Of a DNA stretch of 64,000 bases, positions 35,470-48,319 are shown piece by piece. Origin of the DNA: Armillaria gallica (Eukaryota; Basidiomycota; Agaricomycetes; Agaricales; Physalacriaceae); the NCBI GenBank assembly GCA_037576215.1, contig JBANDB010000002.1:3782001-3846000 (forward strand). The letters are read 5' to 3'. The notes under the pieces were generated by a model, which was given only the letters and a program-made list of their open reading frames with translations, was not told the origin of the DNA and searched no databases. Made by a program: the position numbers and the translations under genes. How positions within the stretch are numbered: position 1 is the first letter of the stretch; every line of letters starts with the position of its first letter.

Positions 35470-36052
35470 GAGCAATACAGAGCGCTCGATGCTCGACAGA
35501 CGGCGGGCAAGGACGGGACTTGCTGCAGCGATGGTGATTTGTGGCCAAGAGACCAGAGGGAGAGAGCAGATTTAACTTGTACTGTAACGCCGTCACGCTT
35601 TATTTACATAAACTCCGACTCCCTGTCGCCCTTGTCTCCCGAGATTCCGTTAGTATCACTTTCCTCACTTGTCTCGGATCTTCGGCAGCACCCTTATGGT
35701 ACTTGTATTCTGTCGCACATCCCTCTTTGTATTTTCTTCTCTTTTTTGTGGGATTACTGGTCTTTGCTCGGCACGAGGGCAGCGGAAACATCATCGCGGG
35801 GCAGGGCCGGCGCCTGTCCACTGTCCAGCCTCATCGCATGGACCCTTCCCTGCTCCGTGATTGCTTCAGTACCTGTTCCGCCACATCCGGCTTATCGCAG
35901 CGCTAGAACACTGCACCTGCATCTCTTTGGTAACGTTTCACTCCGACATTCTATGATGTGGCTGTTTCAATCATGACAACGTATATTGTAACCCGATGTT
36001 CAATGTATTCTTGTTTCTACGTCATATAATTATCACCATCAATCGCTAGCGC
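35470..36052. other. SET9 promoter region and 3' flank of polyubiquitin
   Basis: No conserved protein is seen. A 206-codon plus-strand frame (35356-35976) overlaps the SET9 start and looks like chance. Confidence 0.4.
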
Positions 36053-38535
<2,483 letters not shown>

Positions 38536-39835
38536 TCACCGGTCGAGGGGGAGCCGTCTCACCGCGGGGATACCCTGTTGGCGAGCACGAGCATCCTCCT
38601 TCACACCAGGGATCTCTCCTTGTCTGGTAAGATGGTGCCAATAAAGCACGTCTCCAGGCTTGAGCCTGCAAGGTAGAGACGCCTCCGTCTGCTCTGACGG
38701 TAGTCCGTACGGGAAGGAAGGTGATACGAGTGGGGGTGGGATAGAATCATCGGAGCTATCCGAATCTGCAGAAGAGGGACGTAAAATCGAAGGAGATTGA
38801 GAAGGGACGGATTCAAAAGGGTAAGGACGTTCGGAATGAGGAAGTGGACGGGGAGCATGCGGCGCAGATTCGTGGGTACGATCGGTGGAAAAATTATGTG
38901 GCTCTGTGAAAGGAAACGTTCCATAGATAGGGGAGGTGGAGGTGGAGGATAAGGGTGAGGCATCTGCAGGTGGCGTCGGAAGACTTTCTGGCCTATGCGC
39001 AGGAGAAGACTGGTAATGAGGATTGAACAGGCGAGAATGCATAGTTTGGGGATGGTGAGGGGGGTATACAAGCGAAACAAGGGATGAGACAGGAGGATAC
39101 GGGTGCTCATAGGGTAAAACGCCAGGCTCGTCCAGAATGTAATGGCGTTCTGTACCAATGATCTCGCTAGAATGAAATACGAAACGGTGGCCATTTGTGG
39201 CACGATTGGAAGAAGTGATGGAAGAAGTACATCGATTACACTGGGTAGACGCGATAAATAGCTAGTCGGATGGGAACAGGCAAACACTTACGGGGATGAC
39301 AATCATATAACCGACAATCGCACCACAGCCATGGCAGCACAATGTCTGGGTAAGACATTCGCACGTACGCTGAGACGAGATTGAAGATGACGGACGGCAC
39401 GAAGGCGGTTGAAGGGCTTCAGTGCTTGACGTGTATGCAGAGCAGTTGACCGGTAGGGCATCAGATGAGAATAGGGCGACATTCGGACGAAGTAGCAACA
39501 CCGCCTAGAAGAAAAGGCGTGAGATATTTGATGAAAGGCTAGTGGGGGAGGTGCAAGCGACGTACCTTCATGCCCCGGTTCGTCAGGAAAGTACCGCATG
39601 ACTTACAGTCCAAAATCCAGACTTTATGGGGTATAGGAGCAGGAGGCAGCACGGATGGGTATGGATTTGAAGGAAATATGTGAAGCTGTTGATTCTGCCA
39701 TACCTGCTGGGCTAACATATGAGAATGATCGTAGAGAGCACGAGGAAGAGATTGTTCGAGATGATCATGATGACTAGGAAGAGGATAAGGGCGAGTAGTA
39801 CTCGGCGAGAACAATGAAGGGGCCTCCACAGGCAT
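38536..39835 (-). CDS. FAM72 family protein with long Pro/Ser-rich tail
   Basis: The core spans two intron junctions: KVWILDCKSCGTFLTNRGMK, AVLLLRPNVALFSSDALPVN with CSAYTS, TCECLTQTLCCHGCGAIVGY with MIVIP, and CHRCTSSITSSNRATNGHRF with VFHSSEI. The cysteine pairs and the NGHRFVFH motif identify FAM72, which in animals binds UNG2 and affects base excision repair; the fungal role is not known. The first ATG of the frame (39835) gives MPVEAPSLFSPS. A Pro/Ser-rich, probably disordered tail follows, ending RRLPLDR. The added tail is long compared with the roughly 150-residue animal protein. Confidence 0.88.
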
Positions 39836-40044
39836 TGGTACCAGGTATCCGCGGATAGAGAAGTAACACGGCGAGACCGAGGAGGCGAAGAGCTCAGTGG
39901 TGGTATAAGTACAGGGCAAATCCGAATTATTATTTCTCTAAAGGCTATATTTAGAAATCAAATGGATTGCATCATCCCATCAGTCCCATCATTTTTCTTC
40001 GCTTATTTCCGGTGTCCCTTCTGCCCTCTTCTGCCGTATCCAAC

Positions 40045-40871
40045 ATGGCCTCCAATTTGGCCGTGCTCACGCAGTCTCACACTGCCGTCGCTGCAAAGAA
40101 ACGAGCCAAGCGAGAACAGATAAAGGAAATCCTATTTGACGACAATGCGAGAAGGTATGCTGGCTCCCAATCAGACAAACAAGGTCTTCATTTTTCTCTA
40201 GGGAGTTTCTGACCGGCTTCCACAAGCGCAAGCTGGCCAAGGCAGAAGCAGCGCGAAAGAAAGCGGCGGAGCGGGAGAAACAGCAGCGACAAGAGGTCCG
40301 GCGCGAGGTACGTCCAAGGATTACTCCTGCCAGGACCCCATCTTATCCCCAGGTAGCAACGTCGAATGCTCAGGGAACGCGCGGCGGAGAACGCAGCACA
40401 GGTTGAAAGTGCTTATAGTGCACTGATTGGTGAGGACCCGTGAACAGCTGACCCGTTGTATTACTTGCTTACCTTACCAAAGGACCATACGTTGACGAGG
40501 ACGAGGAAGACGAAGAATGGCATGGTATATCCGAACTTTCAGCCAAGCAAAAGGGCAAGCAAAAGGAGCAAGAATACGAGGACGATAGGCACCTTGCCAC
40601 TGTTGCTGTCGTTGAAGACTTTGACCCTGATATGCTAATACATGGTCCACCGAAAACAGCCCCGTCGGTGCCCTCGGAGTTCCCGCCACCAACAGTTCCT
40701 CGGACCAGGCCTCTTTCGAAACCAAAAGTCAAATCAAAAGTACGGTACCAAACGAAGGGGGCGCGAAAGGTGGAGCAGACGAAACAGCATGCCAGAAGAC
40801 GAGAAAAGGCTGAACTGGCTGGCGGAAAGGCTGCGCGACGCGGTAAAGGCAGTAAGGGCAACAGGCGTTAG
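40045..40871 (+). CDS. Ribosomal RNA-processing protein 17 (Nop25/RRP17)
   Basis: The start MASNLAVLTQSHTAVAAKK leads to REQIKEILFDDNAREFLTGF, the family signature, followed by HKRKLAKAEAARKKAAERE and further charged helices. An acidic segment (VDEDEEDEEWHG) and a basic tail (KHARRREKAELAGGK-like) follow. RRP17 is a nucleolar 5'-3' exonuclease needed for 60S pre-rRNA end maturation. Three short introns are needed. Its stop is 82 bp before the BOS1 start codon on the same strand. Confidence 0.87.
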
Positions 40872-40953
40872 GCTGCCGGCGGGATCTGTTACTATTTCTG
40901 TTACGTTTATGTCACGCTATTGGAAATGTATTGCTTTCCTTGACTGCTCCACG

Positions 40954-41941
40954 ATGAACTCGCTGTATACCTCGGGCGTTCGCCAGACAAGCTCAATACA
41001 GGCTGACCTTGAACGTCTACGAAATGGCGATACTTCTGCCTCACTGCTGGGTGCGTTGCTGCTGCTGCGACGACAAAGACAATTGTGCTGAAGAACACGC
41101 GCTTGTTTGTTTCCGTTAGGGCAGATATCAGCTTCACTGGCGGCGATGCACAGAACTATTGACGACTACGACTCGATGGCAAAGCGTGAGATAATCAAAG
41201 CAAAGCAGGAAAAGGCACAAATGTATGTTAGCATACGTGGTACTGCGGGTACTACCTTTCTATATTCAACCTTATTGAACTCGCTCTGCTCTAGGCGGGT
41301 CCAAAAATTCAGAACCGACTATTCAGAACTTCGTACCCAATTTGACCGTTTGAAAGTCGAGGCCATTGCTCAAGTGCGTAGGGTCGTCCTTCTGTATCCT
41401 CGACCCTCATTTACTGGCTTCCAGAAAGAAGCTGACCAGCGCGCAGAACTAATAACCTCCTCTGGAATCCCTTCTTCTCCTTCCGATGCTCGACGGCGCT
41501 TTCAAAACACTCCGAGCACCTCGCAGTTGCATCCCGGCCTTCGTCCAGATTCCCAGGTATCTGAATCGCCCTTCCGAGGTGCAACGCCACAGCCTGGATT
41601 TGGCTCACGGGAACAGCACGCTTTGGACGAACACACCTTTATACAGAATACGGAAAACCGTCTAGACGAGTTTCTTGCGCAGGGAAGGGAGGTCCTTGAC
41701 AACCTAGTGGATCAGCGGAACATGCTTAAAGGCACGCAGCGGAGATTGCTAGATGCTGCCAATACTCTTGGGCTCAGCAGAGATGTCATTGGGTGGATTG
41801 AAAGACGAAGGTTGGTCTCATTTGACTGCGTGAGATCCTCATTGACAGCTATTTCAAAAGTACGCAGGATATGTACATCTTCTTTGCCGGTGCCGTGTTT
41901 ACCTTTTCTGCTTCTATCTCATATGGAGATATCTGGGGTGA
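40954..41941 (+). CDS. BOS1: Golgi/ER SNARE BOS1 (GOSR2/membrin-like), frame break in the membrane anchor
   Basis: The start MNSLYTSGVRQTSSIQADLE leads to SLLGQISASLAAMHRTIDDY, DSMAKREIIKAKQEKAQ and VQKFRTDYSELRTQFDRLK. The SNARE motif region is NRLDEFLAQGREVLDNLVDQ and RNMLKGTQRRLLDAANTLGL. The C-terminal anchor begins STQDMYIFFAGAVFTF. It would continue FCFYLIWRYLG and stop at 41939-41941 if the T run at 41904-41907 had one more base. As written the frame runs on without a good anchor. BOS1 works in ER-to-Golgi vesicle fusion. Four introns are needed. Confidence 0.9.
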
Positions 41942-43366
41942 TATTGATTTAGATGTACGTGTCTTGAATCTTCTTTTGACGGACGTGGCTCATAGGTCTA
42001 GATTTTACCTGTGGACACTATTTATGTACAACATGCTTTTTCGGATTCCTGGTCATATCACCTCAACTGTTTACACGCCAGCTGAAAATATCAGAATACC
42101 GATTAACATCAGCCTGTCTTCCAACCCTCGTTTGAATTACTACCTTCTACCGGCAGTCCTACGCCCATCCGCTGCCCGTGGTACGTTTAGTTCATGTCGC
42201 TTTCCACGCCCAACGATCCAACAGCTGTTATGGGCATCCTTGCGTCTGTGATCTGGTTCTCCCGACTATGTCCCTCCACCTGACTGTGGTTCTCGTATCA
42301 AGTGAGCTAATACCCACGGTTTGGGTACTGCATTGACTGCTTTACTGTGCTAAACACAAATTGCATTTGGGACCGTTCGTGCATGCCAACGCCAAGCTAT
42401 TTCGTTTCGACCAGAAAGTCCTTCACCACTTGCTTTATTTTCCGGTCACGGGCCAGTTGTAGATTCTACTGCGGCGGGGACCTGTTGACTCCCTTCATTC
42501 CCCCGACTTGGGGTTCGCCCAGGTGGGTCAATGTCGGGATAATCTGGTTGTGAGGGCGTCATTATGCCAACTGCGGCGGAATAATGATTATAGCTCCAAA
42601 AACATAATGCGAACAAGTTATGAGACGGATATGCAGATGCGAGTTTTTTCCATTATATACGGAATACTACGGTATGCACCTACCGACTGTAGCTGGATTT
42701 ATCGCCAATACCCAAAGTTAGATGTGTGAACGATCGTTCAAGCCCAGTATTGGAGGCCTATCGGGTCCGCCGTGAATCAGGTAGTGGTATATATCCTCTT
42801 TTCAACTAGCGAAAACTTCTGGATAATTCAATTCGGGTAAACCGGTATGCATAATTGATTATTTTTTACATGGTCTCTGTCGTATTTGGCTGGTCAGGCT
42901 CACGAGACAGGCTCTCAATTCCACCAGCGGACCTTTCTCGAGGAGTCCTGTCTCCTGGTCAACCGGTCGGCTTACAACGTGCTTTTGCTGCGGGAAGTTA
43001 TTCCATAATCCATGGTCGTTGCCAAAGGTCTGTTTGCCAACTCCCAGAAATTACCCGGCGCAAGATGATGTAGAAAATAACATCTATACAAGAAGTTGGC
43101 CTTCCCCAGACTTCTACGCGTCGGTGATTCGTGGGTATTGCTTATTCCACCATTTTGTACAGGATAGTACTCTAAACATCTCTAATTTTAGAAACGCGCC
43201 ATCTTGAGTCGCGACGCGCTCGATCTGGGATCCTCGCGGTGCTTGGGCTTGGCTCGTCTTGGCTTGCACAACGAAGAACTGCAACGGATATTTCTTTTTG
43301 AACAGCCCATGCTTATAGGAATATCTGCATGACGTATGGCTTTCGATGGGCGCCGAGTCTGAAGCG
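41942..43366. other. Long intergenic stretch, nothing recognised
   Basis: About 1.4 kb between BOS1 and the pectate lyase promoter. Short open frames on both strands lack conserved motifs. I see no transposon ends, tRNA boxes or tandem repeats. Confidence 0.4.
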
Positions 43367-43372
43367 TATAAA
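43367..43372 (+). promoter_or_regulatory. TATA box of the pectate lyase gene
   Basis: TATAAA lies about 125 bp upstream of the start codon, followed by a pyrimidine-rich leader (CTCTCACTATCTTGCACTCT), common upstream of highly expressed secreted enzymes in fungi. Confidence 0.5.
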
Positions 43373-43494
43373 ACTGTGAAAGTGTATCCTAAAGTTATCA
43401 AGACATTTTCTGACTTGCCTGGTCTCACAGTCTACTCAATCCTCTCACTATCTTGCACTCTCCCTCAAAAATCTCCCTTTATTCCGCTACTACC

Positions 43495-44799
43495 ATGATC
43501 TTTTCCACCACCGTTGTCCTCTCCCTGTTGGCTATCGCCAGTGCCAGACCCAAGCCCCGCGCAGCAAGCTGCACCTTCCCCGAGCCTGCTACAAGTACTA
43601 GTCTCTCCGAAGCTAAGACGATCGCGGCGGGTGAATCCTTTGATGTTCGTGACTTCATGTGATTTTCGGCGCAGGACTGATTTTTTCTAGGGTGATAATG
43701 TCAGATACGACCGAGGAACCGAGTGTGGTGGTCAATCCGAAGGTGGTGACAGCGACGCCGTTTTCCTTCTTGAAGAAGGTGCGACCCTCTCGAACGTAGT
43801 CATTGTAAGTCGTGTCCGTCGGGGAGCCGCTGCGTTTCGTTGATATCTCTTTCTTAGGGTTCAGACCAAGGGGAAGGAATCCACTGTTTGGGCTCGTGCA
43901 CTCTGACTAACGGTGAGCATCGTTTTTTTCAGTTGGGATACTAGGTTCTGATTCCTCTGTAGTTTGGTTCGGTAAGGCTTGAGAGACATGTTCCAGGATA
44001 CCATTCACTGATATTCTTCTATAACAAAGAGGCTGTCTGCGAGGTCAGTTTTTATTCCCAACTCCGATATTCCGGTATTCATTGTAAGTATTTACATGAC
44101 AGGACGCTATTACCATCAAACAGGAATCCGGAACCTCTTACATTAAGGGTGGTGGGGCGAAAGGTGCCGATGACAAAGTAATTCAGCATAACGGAGGTCA
44201 GCGAGATTGCATTGCGTTCCATACTTCTACTAACATCCAGGATACACTAGGCGGAACTGTTTCCATTGACAGCTTCTGTGTAGGGCAGTCTCTTCGTCGA
44301 TTATGCCTTCCGCTGACGCTATGTTAGGTGCAAGATTTCGGTAAATTGTACCGAAGCTGCGGCAACTGCGATGAGTACGTCGTTATCCATTATATCTTTT
44401 GACTTACATGACTGACACCTAATGTAGCATGTACGAGAGGGTGAGCTCTTTGGTCTGATGGCTATCGTATTTCCCTGATCGTTTTCCTAGCACGTTGTTC
44501 TCTCCAACATTATTGCAGAGTCCGGGTCGATTCTGGCTGGCATTAACTCCAACGTAAGTGCCTTGCATCCTCTATGGACATGTCGCTTATTTCATTTCCA
44601 GTACGGTGACACCGCGACCTTCGACACAGAGTATGTTCACTTTATGTAAACTCTGTTATCCTTCTTCTAATCATCAACGTATAGCTCGATTGATGCAAGC
44701 AACGTGGACAGCTGGTGCAACACCTACGAAGGCAATGACACCGGTGATGAACCCGAAGAACTCACAGAGAATGAGGCTAACGACTACTGTGTGTTCTGA
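43495..44799 (+). CDS. Secreted pectate lyase, family PL3
   Basis: A signal peptide ([20 protein letters not shown]) leads into the PL3 beta-helix: [89 protein letters not shown] and [15 protein letters not shown]. These carry the conserved Asp and Cys positions of the family. Pectate lyases cleave de-esterified pectin outside the cell by calcium-dependent beta-elimination. Many very short introns (about 50 nt) interrupt it. The tail, [19 protein letters not shown] then YCVF, is acidic and unusual in ending near a Cys. Confidence 0.9.
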
Positions 44800-45026
44800 T
44801 TGGATCTTGACACCTGGGTGGATGCTTCCATCAGTTCCGTATTGTTCCTGTACTTCCTCAGGTTGCCCGGTGCAGCCTGCCCGAGTAGGTACCACGAATT
44901 ATGATCTTGCTTGGAATATATGTGTCCTGAATGCAGGTTGGAGAGTGCGGACATAACGGCAATGACTAAATGAGTCCCGTAACCGCCCTGTTCTGATAAT
45001 ACATGTATATTTTCTGTTATATGACG

Positions 45027-46483
45027 CTAATAAGAGGGTGCAAACAGACGTGCGTCATGCTCCTTGTCACCCATGATCTCTATTGTCATGCCTGCCCCGG
45101 CGGGGACACAACCCTCTCCCATTGCCGCCTCGAGGGCTAATTTAGATTGGAATCCAGAGCAGTGCATAGGAAGGATATATGTGGGAGAAGGCCTCAGTTG
45201 TTTGGAGAGGAAATGTACAGTAGGCGCGATGCGAGGAACGAGATCCGGTGTAGCTAGATGTAAGCCACCAACGACCTACAAGTAACGACACAGTAAGCTT
45301 TCAGTCAATAGAATCAAATCATAGATATGGCACCATATGAATTGGACGAGAGAACGTATCGACCGCATGCTTGATCACGTTTACAATTCCAGCATGAGAG
45401 CAGCTTCAGAGAATATGGTCAGCGTACCCCAGTGCGAAGCTAAACAAGACCGTACGCGCTGAAGATGATCAGGCCCTTCCCAACAACGTCAATTGCAGCA
45501 TATCTTTCGTCCATGATGTGCTTGAAACGTTTAGTTTGCAAACTGCTGTTCAATGACGACTACTCACCGGCTCTTCTGTCCATTTTCCGTCCTTCCACCT
45601 CATTCCACCGAGGATCCCTTTAATAAACAATGAGCGACCAGTAGAAATATCGGACCTATATTTCTGACCTTGTTCAAAGGGGGTGACACGGGGAATCTCA
45701 CCACTGACATAGACCGTATTTCCAGCAACAACATGCGCCTCAGCATGCGCTTCGACCAAGCCCCCAACTTCCTCAATCAACTCAAAAGTAGGATCGGGCG
45801 GTAGGGCACATATTACTTTATCGTACTTGGGTCCAGGAGCTATTCCACGAGAAAAGGGCCTGTCAGGGTGTACATCCACAATGCAAGGTGTCGGTGTCGG
45901 TGCCAGGCCCGAATTTCTGTGCTTGAGAAAAGAAAGTAGACCCCCCGAATGGTCGCTGTGCCAATGAGAGATGATAACCCTCTCTACTTGATCAGCAGGC
46001 ACATGCATCGCTGAGATATTGCGAACCAGAGAAGCAGAATCTGGGCCGGTATCAAAGAGTGTCAAGTGGGTTTTCCCAGTTTCCGGAGACTCGGTATTCT
46101 GTTGATTGTGTCAACTTGAAGATTGAAGTGATATTCCACACTGCAATGCTTACAATGAGAGCTGAAAACCCATGGGCACCTAGAGAGAAAGCGTCAATAA
46201 AACACTGAAGGTTAGTGCTCTGATTGGACTATTACCGCAGCAAAACTGATTGAAATCTAGGACCGGGACTCCAGTAATCTTGTCGACTTCCGGTGCATGA
46301 TGTCGGAGATGCTGCGGAAGTTCATGAGTGAAACCGGGAGAGAGCTTGGTAAACCTTCATACACGATTCACCCATTAGCAAGCTGTACTTAGAACTGGAT
46401 AATCTGACAAACCATTCAATGTTGTTGTCAACAAGAAATGTAATAGTCAGTCTATTAACTTTGCGTAGCGTTGACTTTGCCAT
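45027..46483 (-). CDS. Metallo-beta-lactamase-fold hydrolase
   Basis: The start MAKSTLRKVNRLTITFLVDN leads to LSPGFTHELPQHLRHHAPEV, NQFCCGAHGFSALI, LTLFDTGPDSASLVRN and the metal motif SHWHSDHSGGLLSF (HxHxDH). Splicing at GTGAGT after EEP adds HIMDERYAAIDVVGKGLIIF, SACSHAGIVNVIKHAVDTFS, VVGGLHLATPD and PTYILPMHCSGFQS, with further metal-binding His residues. It ends DARLFAPSY. This is the MBL subgroup related to archaeal dihydropteroate-pathway and fungal DHPS-like hydrolases; the substrate is unknown. It is convergent with the pectate lyase gene. Confidence 0.87.
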
Positions 46484-46785
46484 GATGACAACTCTTTGCT
46501 CAGGTTGGGAGCTTCTAAAGGCACATGGCGGCCCAGTTTGGCTGATCAGATGATTATCTAGTAAGTACGAAAGCTTGTTCTATACTCGTATGAAGTGTAA
46601 AAGAGCAACTTCAAGCAGGCTGTTGCGATAGAAAAGAATCAGAGAAGGAACAAAAAACAAGTTGACCCGAATATGGATTGCATAAAAATTCATATTAAAA
46701 ACACAAGGATGAAGCAATACGTCCTCTAGGAACGTTGGCTACAAGAAAGATGTTGAGTATATAAGCATACTGACCTGGGCGAGAC

Positions 46786-47953
46786 TTACGCCATGCCACC
46801 GTATCCCATGTTAGCACCAGACTCAGCAAGTTTTCTTTGCCTGAATGCCTTTACAGTTGGATGTCGGTTAGTTACGGGAGAGAGATATATAATCATTGCG
46901 CACCTTGCGATACTTGGTCCGCTCGTATGTGACCAAACCGACCACTATGAGCGCGATAACTGAAATACCCGCAAACACGCCAAGACCAATGGGAAGTACA
47001 GATAGATGCTTTCCCGGGAGTGTAAAAGCGGTTGTTTGAGTTTCAGATGATTCTGCTGCTGCTGCAGACCCTGCTGCAGCAGCAGATGCAGAAGCTGCAG
47101 TATCCGAGGCCGCCGCCGCCGTTGTTGCCGCTAAAGTTGTACCGGCAGAACTCTTCGCATGCTTTTAGCAATGCCGTGAGGTAAATCGATGAAAACTGAC
47201 CGTGGTAGCCGTAGCACTTGACGAGTCCAACGACGCAGAGGAAAAGCCCTATAATCCGGGGGGATTAGATTTTGGATACCCGAGAACTTCGAATGCGCAC
47301 GTTAACAGAAATTGCACCACCAGCTGAGGCTGAAGCTGAAGACGTCTCCGAACTACTGGCGGCTGTGGCCGTGACAGTGTCCGAACTGCTGGCGGAGGAT
47401 GCATCAACAGTAACCGAGGAAAAGCCCTGGATATGTCAAGTTGACAGGTGTATCGAAAGCGGATTGTCATAGACTTACATTGACCGACAGCGCGCCACCC
47501 GCAACCGCCGACTGCGTTGTTGATGCTGCACTCGTTACAGTCGATGACAAGGAAGTATCTGTTGATGATGCTATAGTTGCAGTGTTTACAGCAGCCGACG
47601 TATCAGTGGCAGAGGTAACAGATGATGCACTGGGACTCCCGGAATTGCCGTTGTTCTGAGAACCAACTGACTCTGTGCAGCTCTCGACCTCTACGAAGGC
47701 CCCCTGGCCGCTCGCATCGGTGGTGGGGGTGAGAGTGATCGTGCATACCTGCGTCATTAGGCCCGCAGTACTGGGGTATTGTAAATTGGAAGCTCTCAAG
47801 ACAGAACAAGCGTACGTACGTCTGATATTCATGAACCACTTGAACTGTGGTAGTGCCATTCCCATTTAATTGACGAGAGGCTACCGGTATCGCATTGACG
47901 GAGACCAAGGCAAGGAGAGGCGAAAGAAGGAGCAAGATAAAGAATGGAAGCAT
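46786..47953 (-). CDS. Ser/Thr-rich secreted single-pass membrane protein
   Basis: A signal peptide (MLPFFILLLLSPLLALVSVN) is followed by a short ordered domain with paired Cys (QVCTITLTPT and VESCTES), then a long Ser/Thr/Ala-rich, likely O-glycosylated stalk, and a membrane segment (LPIGLGVFAGISVIALIVVG) with a short cytosolic tail ending ANMGYGGMA. The architecture resembles fungal wall-sensor proteins such as Mid2/Wsc, but no WSC domain is present, so this is only an analogy. The stalk contains two copies of an exon-intron-exon unit: GGALSVN-intron-GFSSVT and GGAISVN-intron-GFSSAS. Confidence 0.78.
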
Positions 47954-48319
47954 GGCGAGGAGCGACGAAGAGGGCTGTTGAAAAAAAAAGTAGAGCCCGG
48001 TTCCAGCGGTTTCTCGACGGTGAAGAGAACGACAAGCGCCCTAAAGAATGAAAAGGATGGGAAGGGCCCGCAGGGCGAAGGCGATGAGGAGACAAAGAGA
48101 AACGATGATGTTCGGCAACAGCCGCCCTCTTTCGTAGCAACAGTCCGCAGTAACGTTCCCACGGGGATCACACATGGTGATGGTCCAAGTCAGGCAATCA
48201 AATTGTGCTAACACCTGGAAACTACTATCCAGTAGCGGGCAGGCAGGGCACGGTATCGGCATATCAACGTTGTCAACCATCACGTTCTGGATTCTGCCCT
48301 TCAAACTACTTATTTGAGC

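Noticed and set aside
35356..35976. 206-codon plus-strand open frame over the SET9 start
   Set aside because: It overlaps conserved SET9 coding sequence on the other strand, has biased composition and no recognisable domain.
40469..40861. 130-codon minus-strand open frame
   Set aside because: Antisense to the RRP17 gene; low-complexity Ser/Cys-rich sequence typical of the reverse of Lys/Glu-rich coding DNA.
44558..44956. 132-codon plus-strand frame over the pectate lyase 3' end
   Set aside because: Another frame across pectate lyase exons and introns; the PL3 motifs lie in the spliced frame.
45064..45285. 73-codon plus-strand open frame
   Set aside because: Antisense to the last exon of the metallo-beta-lactamase-fold gene, which contains conserved metal-binding residues.
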